From positions 1 through 38,071 of the forward strand of contig JAPOTE010000052.1 of assembly GCA_026709335.1 (NCBI GenBank): a DNA stretch of 38,071 bases, given 5' to 3'. Of this stretch, positions 17,840 to 25,541 are shown piece after piece. The position numbers and the translations under genes are program-made. Below the pieces are notes generated by a model. The model was given only the letters and a program-made list of their open reading frames with translations. It made no database searches and was not told the origin of the DNA. Within the stretch, counting starts at the first letter, position 1; every line of letters starts with the position of its first letter. This DNA comes from Bacteroidota bacterium. GTDB lineage: Bacteria; Bacteroidota; Rhodothermia; Rhodothermales; Bin80.

Positions 17840-17845
17840 CCCTAA

Positions 17846-18517
17846 ATCACTGAAGCTCCTTCAGCCATACTATTTGATATGGACGGAGTCCTCGTTGACT
17901 CGGAGTCTATACATGAAAAAGCTCAGAATATTGTCTGTAGACAATACGAACTGAATGTTCCCAAGTCCGTCTCTCCTATCTTCAAGGGATGGACAGAAAA
18001 ACGAGTCTATGAGTATATCGCTGAAAATTTTGGGACAGGGCCTGCGACTGTAGAAGAATTGATCAAAGCAAAACATGCAACTTATGCCGATTTGGTAGAT
18101 GAACTTCAAATGGTGCCAGGAGCACTACGTTTGCTTCAATTTGTTCATAGCTCTGGTCTGCCTCTGGGCCTTGTTACTTCTGCAACAAAAGCAGATCAGG
18201 AGCGAGCGTTTGCCAATTTTGATCTGAGTCCCTACTTCTCATCAGTAGTCACAGTCGAAGATGTCACACGTCCCAAGCCTGACTCTCAGCCATTTTTGAG
18301 AGGCGCTACGCAATTGGGGGTATCGGCCACAGAATGCCTCGTAATTGAAGACTCCACCTATGGGATCCTTGGCGCACTGCGAGCGGGATGCCATGTATTT
18401 GGTATTTCAACAACCTTCTCCTCTCAAACTTTACAGGAAGCTGGCGCACATGCCGTGTATAATTCGATGGAAGATATAGAATTGCAACTGAAAGCAGTTC
18501 TCACAGCGACTGCATGA
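17846..18517 (+). CDS. HAD-superfamily phosphatase, beta-phosphoglucomutase-like (probable ATC start)
   Basis: Read from ATC 17846 this gives 223 residues. HAD motif I is ILFDMDGVLVDS with nucleophile Asp11 and acid/base Asp13. Motif II is in LVTSATK, motif III is the Lys of RPKPDSQP, and motif IV is VIEDSTYG. The small alpha-helical cap between motifs I and II fits the beta-phosphoglucomutase/phosphatase subfamily, which acts on sugar phosphates. The first ATG (17879) lies between the two catalytic Asp residues and would delete the nucleophile, so it cannot be the functional start. No ATG, GTG or TTG exists between it and the upstream stop. ATC with GGAGG 6 nt ahead is therefore the best start. 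A sequencing error is the alternative. Confidence 0.82.
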   Translation: MTEAPSAILFDMDGVLVDSESIHEKAQNIVCRQYELNVPKSVSPIFKGWTEKRVYEYIAENFGTGPATVEELIKAKHATYADLVDELQMVPGALRLLQFVHSSGLPLGLVTSATKADQERAFANFDLSPYFSSVVTVEDVTRPKPDSQPFLRGATQLGVSATECLVIEDSTYGILGALRAGCHVFGISTTFSSQTLQEAGAHAVYNSMEDIELQLKAVLTATA

Positions 18518-18571
18518 GCGGATTAAGCATCGTATCGTATGTCACCCCATTTTTGAACGAACCTTTGATCG

Positions 18572-20725
18572 ATGCTACGCGCGATTACTTCGTCGTTGAT
18601 ATTACTTATTCTGTGTGGCTGCGTCTCCAAACAAAACCACATCAAAACCAGTGAGGCCTATACTCAATGGTCTGTCTACCTGGGTGATGCCACAAGTAGC
18701 CACTACTCTACGCTCGATCAGATCAATCGGAATAATGTAGATGAACTTACCCTTGTTTGGAGCTACAATTCTGGGGACGCAGATAGCACTGATCGTACAC
18801 AGATACAATGCAATCCGATCATTGTAGAATCTGTCTTATATGCTACTTCGCCAGAATTAAAAGCACTTGCCTTGAACGCGGTTACAGGTGAAGAAATCTG
18901 GCGTTTTGATCCATTCGAATCTGGTGCTGTCGCTGAGGGGCCTGGAATTAACAGAGGTGTCAGCTATTGGGAGGGCAATGATCAACATGTATCGCGCATC
19001 CTATACTCGGCCGGATCCAAATTATTTGCCCTGAATGCAAGGACTGGAAAGCTAATCCAGTCATTCGGCGAAGGCGGAGTCGTTGATTTACGAGAGGGTT
19101 TGGGGCGTGATGTGAATGATTTATCCGTATCTGCACGCACTCCTGGAATAATTTTCAAGCATTTGTTGATTCAGGGAACATCTTTATCCGAAGGAATTCG
19201 ATCAGCACCAGGCCATATCCGAGCATATGACGTTCGCACAGGAGGGATTGAATGGATCTTTCATACCATTCCACATCCAGGTGAGTTTGGATATAAAACA
19301 TGGCCGCCGCAGGCATATCAATATGTTGGAGGAGCTAATGCTTGGAGCGGAATGAGCTTGGATGAAGAACGAGAAATTGTTTTCCTGCCCATTGGGTCGG
19401 CAGCATTTGATTTTTGGGGCGGCAATCGACACGGGGAAAACCTGTTTGCCAATTCCATCCTTGCACTTGATGTGATGACTGGAGAGCGTAAATGGCATTA
19501 TCAAGTGGTTCGTCACGATCTGTGGGATCGTGATCTACCGGCAGCTCCAAATTTGGTTACCGTCGAATATCAGGGACGAAGAGTGGATGCTGTGGCTCAA
19601 GTAACCAAAAGTGGTCACGTATTTCTTCTTGACCGGGAAACTGGAGTCCCTCTTTTTCCGATTGAGGAACGAGCATTCCCGCCGTCTGATCTGGAAGGCG
19701 AAGAGGCATGGCCAACCCAACCGATTCCGCTTGCCCCTCCTCCGTTCGCACGCCAACGGTTTGACGCGAAGGATATAACAAATATTTCACAGGAATCACA
19801 CGATTATGTAAGAGAACGTTTTCATCAGGTTCGCTCAGATGGTCAATTTATTCCTCCCAGTGTGGAAGGAACAATGATCTTCCCGGGATTTGACGGAGGC
19901 GCAGAATGGGGAGGCGCCGGCTATGATCCAACAACAGGTATGTTGTACGTCAACAGTAATGAGATGCCATGGATTCTCACAATGGTTCCCTTAAATCCCG
20001 ATGGAGTGACAACAGGTAGAGGTTTATATGCACGCTATTGTGCAGGTTGTCATGGTATCAGACTGGATGGATCTGCTGGTAGCGATATGCCTGCATTGAC
20101 AGATATAGAATTGCTCATGACTCGAGATGAAGTCATGGACAGGGTGACAAAAGGTATCGGCTTTATGCCTTCATTTGGGTTTCTATCATCAAATGAAATA
20201 TCCGCTATTACCGATTATCTGTTTAGTGATGTAGAGCTGAATCAGGATGAATCTATCCAACTATCCGGTCATGAAATGAGCAGTTCTTTTGCAGGCTCCC
20301 CATACGGGCATACAGGGTATAATAGATTTCTTGACCAGGACGGTTATCCCGCGATCAAGCCTCCGTGGGGGACACTGAATGCAATTGACCTGAATAAGGG
20401 TACGATTGAATGGTCTGTGCCATTCGGTGAATATCCAGAACTTACCGCGAAGGGTATTCCGCAAACGGGTACAGAAAACTATGGTGGTCCAGTGGTTACT
20501 GCTGGGGGATTAATATTTATTGCCGCGACAAAAGACGAACGTTTTCGAGCATTTGATAAAGATACCGGAGCAGTTCTGTGGGAGACTCAGCTTCCGGCAG
20601 GTGGTTATGCAACTCCAGCAACATATGAAGTATACGGAAAACAATACGTGGTCATTGCCGCGGGTGGCGGTAAAATGGGCACAAAGTCGGGGAATTTCTA
20701 TCTAGCTTTCGCGCTGACAAATTGA
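18572..20725 (+). CDS. PQQ-dependent dehydrogenase with inserted cytochrome c domain, lipoprotein
   Basis: This 717-residue quinoprotein has a lipoprotein-like leader (LILCGC, Cys17). The propeller covers about 35-475 and 570-715, with PQQ tryptophan-docking style repeats (LNAVTGEEIWRF; LDVMTGERKWHYQVVRHDLW; FDKDTGAVLWETQLP). Between the blades sits a class I heme c domain, with CAGCH at 490-494 and probable axial Met532 in GFMPSF. The DLWDRDLPAAPNL region is typical of the membrane-associated glucose/alcohol dehydrogenase branch. It oxidises sugars or alcohols outside the cytoplasm and passes electrons through its own heme to the respiratory chain. Substrate is undetermined. No pqq biosynthesis gene is in the window. 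Confidence 0.9.
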   Translation: MLRAITSSLILLILCGCVSKQNHIKTSEAYTQWSVYLGDATSSHYSTLDQINRNNVDELTLVWSYNSGDADSTDRTQIQCNPIIVESVLYATSPELKALALNAVTGEEIWRFDPFESGAVAEGPGINRGVSYWEGNDQHVSRILYSAGSKLFALNARTGKLIQSFGEGGVVDLREGLGRDVNDLSVSARTPGIIFKHLLIQGTSLSEGIRSAPGHIRAYDVRTGGIEWIFHTIPHPGEFGYKTWPPQAYQYVGGANAWSGMSLDEEREIVFLPIGSAAFDFWGGNRHGENLFANSILALDVMTGERKWHYQVVRHDLWDRDLPAAPNLVTVEYQGRRVDAVAQVTKSGHVFLLDRETGVPLFPIEERAFPPSDLEGEEAWPTQPIPLAPPPFARQRFDAKDITNISQESHDYVRERFHQVRSDGQFIPPSVEGTMIFPGFDGGAEWGGAGYDPTTGMLYVNSNEMPWILTMVPLNPDGVTTGRGLYARYCAGCHGIRLDGSAGSDMPALTDIELLMTRDEVMDRVTKGIGFMPSFGFLSSNEISAITDYLFSDVELNQDESIQLSGHEMSSSFAGSPYGHTGYNRFLDQDGYPAIKPPWGTLNAIDLNKGTIEWSVPFGEYPELTAKGIPQTGTENYGGPVVTAGGLIFIAATKDERFRAFDKDTGAVLWETQLPAGGYATPATYEVYGKQYVVIAAGGGKMGTKSGNFYLAFALTN

Positions 20726-20733
20726 AGATAACT

Positions 20734-20768
20734 GATGTATATTCGGGATGATTAACCGAGTATACATC
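20734..20768. terminator. Bidirectional hairpin between convergent genes
   Basis: GATGTATATTCGG (20734-20746) pairs with CCGAGTATACATC (20756-20768) over 13 bp with one T-G mismatch and a 9-nt loop. It lies between the ends of the plus-strand PQQ dehydrogenase (20725) and the minus-strand DUF1080 gene (20861), where a shared terminator is expected. There is no long T tract on either side. Confidence 0.65.
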
Positions 20769-20860
20769 CCTAATCTTCGACAAGCAGAGTATCCCTGAAA
20801 TGGAAGTTTCCTAACCGATTAAAAGTCGAACAGCGACCTCTCAGTCGGCGTCACTGTATT

Positions 20861-21598
20861 CTATGAATCCGATGCAGGTAAAGATCGGATACGAATATTT
20901 CTAAACCATACGGGGTCACTGTGATCCTGAAGGCAAATATGCCCTACTTTGTTCATGCCGTAAGTGGGCATGTCAACCCACTTACTTTCTGCAATCGTGG
21001 CCTTCCAGTCATCACTCCACAACTCGTATGAAACAATCATTTCACCATTCAACCAATGTTCAACGTTGGCTCCGTTTACAACAATGCGTGCTTGATTCCA
21101 TTCTCCAGCAGGATTGACCGCATCAACTGAAGGGGCGTGCATATCATAGTTTGCACCAGCAAGGCGATCACCACCCTGTTGGGCATCCGGATGTTTCTCA
21201 TCATCCAGGATTTGATATTCCGGGCCGGTCCTCCAAGGCGCATCGTGCTCTTCAGAAACTCTGAACATAATTCCACTATTGCCACCGGGCGAGACTTTCC
21301 ATTCCAGTTCCAGCTCAAAGTTTTCGTACTCATCGACAGTTACAATATCACCTCCTTTCCCATCAGCTGAGAAGTGCAAGGTCCCGTCATCCATTACATG
21401 CCATGCCTCGGGCAACCCCTCTCCTGCATAGAGACGCCAATGATCCGCTCCCAATTCCTGCCAAGTGGAATCCATGGTGGTTAATTCTTCAGTCATTTCT
21501 TCAGTCGCATCTTGTTGTAAAGCACTGTAAGAATTCATACAAAGCAGAGAACCCGCTGCAACAATAAAAAATATTCGACAAATCATCAATAAATACAT
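20861..21598 (-). CDS. DUF1080 (3-keto-disaccharide hydrolase-type) exported protein
   Basis: This 245-residue protein has an N-terminal signal segment and one DUF1080 domain from about 55 to 240. Motifs are WRLYAGEGLPEAWHVMDDG, YENFELELEWKVSPGGNSGI near 91-110, GPEYQILDDEKHPDAQQGGD, PAGEWNQARIVVNG and the terminal IRIRSL. The fold is concanavalin-like. Members in Bacteroidota and Planctomycetota are secreted carbohydrate-active proteins, some acting on 3-keto-glycosides. The first domain of the fusion at 12757-16023 belongs to the same family. The gene lies 13 nt after the sugar/nucleoside-type MFS carrier, suggesting uptake of its product. Confidence 0.88.
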   Translation of the reverse strand: MYLLMICRIFFIVAAGSLLCMNSYSALQQDATEEMTEELTTMDSTWQELGADHWRLYAGEGLPEAWHVMDDGTLHFSADGKGGDIVTVDEYENFELELEWKVSPGGNSGIMFRVSEEHDAPWRTGPEYQILDDEKHPDAQQGGDRLAGANYDMHAPSVDAVNPAGEWNQARIVVNGANVEHWLNGEMIVSYELWSDDWKATIAESKWVDMPTYGMNKVGHICLQDHSDPVWFRNIRIRSLPASDS

Positions 21599-21611
21599 AT
21601 TTAAGGATATA

Positions 21612-22862
21612 CTATCCAGGTTGAGTTTCAGCAGATTTGTTATGATCTGCTATTCGATCATTAAATAATAATACGAAAGCCAGTGAGAATATAAATGTAG
21701 CGATGGCAAAAATTAACCAAAAGACTCCCCATCCACCAGGATCCAACTGCCCATTCACTCCAAGGGTATTCACATAAGCTCCACTTAGCTGAGTTCCCAA
21801 AAAGAATCCAATTCCTTGAGTCAGCAGAACAAGCAGGCCCTGTACCTGACCGCGAACCTCCGGAGCGGTTTTCTTGTCAATATAAATTTGGCCTGTAACG
21901 AAAAAGAAATCATAGCAGATACCATGAATAAGAATACCAATAAGAATAAAATAGTATACTCCGACACTTGCCCCCAAAGCAAAGATTGCAAAGCGCACGA
22001 CCCAGGCAAGCATTCCCAGGAGGAGCATCCACTTTACTCCCAAACGACGAAAGAAAAAAGGAATTAGGAGCATAAAGAAAATTTCACTTACTTGGCCAAA
22101 TGCCATTTCTCCGCTGGGGTTGGCGAAAAATCCTGTGCCAGAGAAAAATTCTTCATGAATTGCAGTGAAATAGAGTGGTGCATACGGGAAGTAAGTGCCA
22201 AAAGCGATGAAGATGAGCATTGCGGCCGCCAGGAATACCACAAAAGATTTGCTTTTTAGAGCATTAAATGCATCAATTCCTGCAATTTGCTTCCAGGATG
22301 TAGTTTGGCCTTTTGACGGGGGCGGTGTGTACGGTAATGTGAAACTATACAAACCAAGAAAGAGAGCTGCGCCTCCACCGATATACAATGGCGTAGCAGT
22401 GGCATCCGCTTTCAAAACATATCCCATGAAAAGACCAATTGCAGCCCAGCCAATGGTTCCGAATACTCGAACTATCGGAAACTCAGTTTCCTGGTTTTTC
22501 AGGTGATGAAATGCCAGTGAGGCAGTTAATCCAAGTGTCGGAAAATAACATAACGCATGTAATCCCAGAAGCGGCAGGAAAAGATAGGAACCGGCTGCCA
22601 ACGGCATGGCACACATTGCTGCCCCGGCAACCAACATGAGTACCGCTAACAACTTCTCTGAGTCGAAAAACCGATCAGCTATCATTCCAAGAAAAAATGG
22701 AGCAATTATACAGGCAATCGGTCCTAATGCATAGGCCCATTGAATCAATTCTCCAACACCAATCGTGTTCATGTAATTACCCAAAGTGGGGGCCCATGCT
22801 CCCCAGATAAAGTATTGCACGAACATCATCAGACTTAGGCGTGCGACAAGGCCTATATTCAT
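21612..22862 (-). CDS. MFS transporter, nucleoside:H+ symporter (NupG/XapB-like) family
   Basis: This 416-residue protein has about 12 hydrophobic segments. The opening LSLMMFVQYFIWGAWAPTLG and the loop GMIADRFFDSEKLLA are characteristic of the nucleoside:H+ symporter branch of the major facilitator superfamily. A second-half match is RGQVQGLLVLLTQGIGFFLG. Family members carry nucleosides. In Bacteroidota and Planctomycetota many copies sit beside DUF1080 or sugar-oxidoreductase genes, where a sugar or glycoside cargo seems more likely. The gene is first of a two-gene unit with the DUF1080 gene. It starts at ATG 22862 without a clear ribosome-binding site. Confidence 0.85.
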   Translation of the reverse strand: MNIGLVARLSLMMFVQYFIWGAWAPTLGNYMNTIGVGELIQWAYALGPIACIIAPFFLGMIADRFFDSEKLLAVLMLVAGAAMCAMPLAAGSYLFLPLLGLHALCYFPTLGLTASLAFHHLKNQETEFPIVRVFGTIGWAAIGLFMGYVLKADATATPLYIGGGAALFLGLYSFTLPYTPPPSKGQTTSWKQIAGIDAFNALKSKSFVVFLAAAMLIFIAFGTYFPYAPLYFTAIHEEFFSGTGFFANPSGEMAFGQVSEIFFMLLIPFFFRRLGVKWMLLLGMLAWVVRFAIFALGASVGVYYFILIGILIHGICYDFFFVTGQIYIDKKTAPEVRGQVQGLLVLLTQGIGFFLGTQLSGAYVNTLGVNGQLDPGGWGVFWLIFAIATFIFSLAFVLLFNDRIADHNKSAETQPG

Positions 22863-22958
22863 TTGAATCTCATATTTGTTGAAAGGTAATTAGCGTCAGT
22901 TATTTATTATTCACCCATATTGAACTGCCAGATTGTATCACAGAATATAAGATGAAGA

Positions 22959-24809
22959 TTAATTCTGACTTCGAATCAACTCTTCTATCCGATCCACAAT
23001 TGACAGGTCTTCCTGTTGCTCCGCTTCATTAATTTCTGCACGCAAGGAAGCGATTTCTTCGGCGGTCGCTCTTTGGTTTCTTTCCATCTGATCTACGTGT
23101 GCACGTGCAAGAGCAAATGAAGGAGGCCATACATAGGTTGGTTGCTTCTGTGCATTCAGGTATTCCATTTGGACGGTGTTTGCGGCTGCAATTTCATTTT
23201 CTGTTAGAAACTCACTGGGAGTGAGCTCAAAAACATCCAGTCCACGAGCAATTTCGCTATTATATATATAGCCATTGTACCAATAGACGGACCAGCTCCC
23301 TCCCATTGCAGACTCTTCATCGCTCACAGGTCCACGATCATGGTAAGCGATTTCGATGACGTTGGTTGGATCGGTCCAATCTGTAATCGATATTCCTCCC
23401 TGATACCATGATTGAACAAAAATATCTCTGCCTGGAATCGGAATCAGTGATCCATTATGTGCAACACAGTTCTCTGTTTTTGTTTGGGGAACAGGCAACT
23501 TATAGTAGCCTACAAAAGTCATCTGATTATTTTCATCAATCGTAAAGTATGCATTTGCCCCCCATTCCATCGGATCGGTTTCGCGACACTTTGCTCCTCT
23601 TCCACCTCCCCATTCATCTGTAAAGAGGATTTTTGATCCATCATTGCTGAATGTTGCCGAATGCCAATAGGCAAAATTGCTATCAGCAACTGCATCTATT
23701 CGAACCGGATTGAGTGGATCAGAAATATCCAGAAGAAGGCCATATCCCTCACATGCGCCACCGGCCAAGCCAATTTCAGGATACAGTGTGATATCGTGAC
23801 ATTGATCGGGGCCGCGGTCCTCGTCATTGTTTGCCCCCATCATCGCTGACATGATCTCCGGAAGAGCTTCACGAAATGCAGCTGTGTCTGACGAAGTTGG
23901 CTCAGTGATTTCCTGCTGCGAAAAATAGTTAGCAATCATCGGTGCAACGTATCTATCAGGGAGAGTGTAGTTCCGTGGACCAATCGAAACAACAAATTCT
24001 CCTCGAGCTCGTGCTTCTTCGAACTCAATTTTCTCAGCCTCAGTGGGGCCATGGACAGGCGGAGCGGCTAAATCTTCAAAAATCCGGGGAGAACTCATGA
24101 TGGCTGCTTCGACGGGGTTAGCTAAGGGCACTTTGATGACTTCAATACGAAAGAGAGAACTTTCTGGATCTTCACTTGGAGACAAACCCGAACATCCAGG
24201 TAATTCCTCCGCAGGCCTTACTGGTGCTGATCCAGCAACGTAGACATATATATTCTCATCATCCTCAGGATCTTTCAATAGGGAATGCGTATGAGATCCG
24301 CGACAAGTCTGTACATTATGGATATACTGTGGATCAAGAACATCAGTAATGTCAAAGATCCGAATTCCTCTCAGGCGATCTTCACTGATCTGTTCATCTA
24401 CCCCTTGCGTTCCGCAATCAAGGCGCCCCCCGAGTCCCTCTCCAGATACAAATAACAGATTTTCATATACAGATACGTCGCTCTGAGAAGCTGGACATAA
24501 ATATTCTTTTGCGAGAACAGGGTTCGCCGGATCAGATACATCCCATATTTGAATCCCATTGTAATTCCCCTGGAACACATAGTGATCTTTGAAAGCAAGG
24601 TCAGTATTGGTTGCTCCAATAAAATCTTCGGGAGGACGAACAGTAGTCAGCTTAGTTAAATTCCAAATTGCTTCTTCTGCGTCAAAAAGGCCGGCTGCAA
24701 GACCAACTCTCGGGTCATCAAAAACCATTTCCTGCTGAGAAAAGCTATTTTGTGCTGGAATTAGGGCTATTACCATGAACGTGGCCCCAAGTAGATACCG
24801 AGTATTCAT
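22959..24809 (-). CDS. Exported LVIVD-repeat beta-propeller protein
   Basis: This 616-residue protein has a signal peptide (about 1-24, ending SFS-QQ). It contains LVIVD-type repeats, each reading 'G(I/L).I.D(V/I)SDP.NP': GIQIWDVSDPANPV near 105-118, GIRIFDITDVLDPQYIHN near 167-184, LLLDISDPLNPVRI near 375-388 and GISITDWTDPTNVIEI. HSATFSNDGSKILFTDEWGGG gives a further blade. Such propellers are surface or periplasmic, with no known catalysis. A coiled-coil-like, Glu-rich tail (about 575-616) closes the protein. Its downstream neighbour is the nucleoside-type MFS gene, 96 bp away. Confidence 0.85.
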   Translation of the reverse strand: MNTRYLLGATFMVIALIPAQNSFSQQEMVFDDPRVGLAAGLFDAEEAIWNLTKLTTVRPPEDFIGATNTDLAFKDHYVFQGNYNGIQIWDVSDPANPVLAKEYLCPASQSDVSVYENLLFVSGEGLGGRLDCGTQGVDEQISEDRLRGIRIFDITDVLDPQYIHNVQTCRGSHTHSLLKDPEDDENIYVYVAGSAPVRPAEELPGCSGLSPSEDPESSLFRIEVIKVPLANPVEAAIMSSPRIFEDLAAPPVHGPTEAEKIEFEEARARGEFVVSIGPRNYTLPDRYVAPMIANYFSQQEITEPTSSDTAAFREALPEIMSAMMGANNDEDRGPDQCHDITLYPEIGLAGGACEGYGLLLDISDPLNPVRIDAVADSNFAYWHSATFSNDGSKILFTDEWGGGRGAKCRETDPMEWGANAYFTIDENNQMTFVGYYKLPVPQTKTENCVAHNGSLIPIPGRDIFVQSWYQGGISITDWTDPTNVIEIAYHDRGPVSDEESAMGGSWSVYWYNGYIYNSEIARGLDVFELTPSEFLTENEIAAANTVQMEYLNAQKQPTYVWPPSFALARAHVDQMERNQRATAEEIASLRAEINEAEQQEDLSIVDRIEELIRSQN

Positions 24810-24838
24810 TTTATGTTAGGTTTACTCTAGTTTGAAGT

Positions 24839-25474
24839 TTAAAGTTGTTCAAGCATCAGTTTCATGCGTTCAATTTCCGTAATTTGATCAACATGAATGT
24901 CAGATGCCAATCTGTAAATATCATCATCTGTGATGGCTCCATCTATCTTGAATAGTTCTCGAACCATATAGACGGCTCCTTCATGATGCATGATCATATA
25001 CTCAAGAAATAACCGATCGAAATCATTCCCCTCGGCTCCTTCAAGCTCTTTCAGTTGCTCATCAGAAAGCATTCCTGGCATATGCATCTTGTGGTCATGT
25101 GTACCATGAATCATCAGAGAGCTTCCCTCTATCATGATATGTGGAATTGGCTGACCTCGTTTACGAAGCCAATCCTGCATGAGTTGGATTTCATCATTTT
25201 GTGCATTGATAATCCGACTGGCGAGGGTCTGGATAATAGGGCTTGCCCCATTGGGCTCAGCAAAAGATGACATGATCAAGGCCTGAGCATGATGAGCAAT
25301 CATACCAGTCATAAAATCTACATCTGCCTGTGAAAAGCGTGTGAGAGCGCTGTCTTTGCGGGCCCAGAAAAGTGCTTCAAGTCTCTCAGTCTCAGAATCC
25401 TGAGCTGCAACAGGATCTGCAATACACAGGAAAAACAAAAAGACAAGTCCGAATCGACCTGAAAAAAATTTCAT
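24839..25474 (-). CDS. Exported DUF305 protein, His/Met-rich
   Basis: From ATG 25474 this encodes 211 residues with a good signal peptide (MKFFSGRFGLVFLFFLC to about AAQ, residue 25). The frame stays open further upstream, but that part overlaps the preceding gene and lacks a signal peptide, so this start is preferred. DUF305 hallmarks are DVDFMTGMIAHHAQALIMS near 53-71 and EYMIMHHEGAVYMVRELF near 165-182, each a helix with paired HH. A His/Met-rich loop (HGTHDHKMHMPGM) lies between them. Four-helix DUF305 proteins such as CopM bind copper or silver in the periplasm. Metal binding is probable here, but the metal is not shown. Confidence 0.87.
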   Translation of the reverse strand: MKFFSGRFGLVFLFFLCIADPVAAQDSETERLEALFWARKDSALTRFSQADVDFMTGMIAHHAQALIMSSFAEPNGASPIIQTLASRIINAQNDEIQLMQDWLRKRGQPIPHIMIEGSSLMIHGTHDHKMHMPGMLSDEQLKELEGAEGNDFDRLFLEYMIMHHEGAVYMVRELFKIDGAITDDDIYRLASDIHVDQITEIERMKLMLEQL

Positions 25475-25541
25475 AAGTAATGTAAAGTAGCGAACAGAAG
25501 GTAATGTACAGGTGCTACAGGGTACCAATATAATGCATCTT

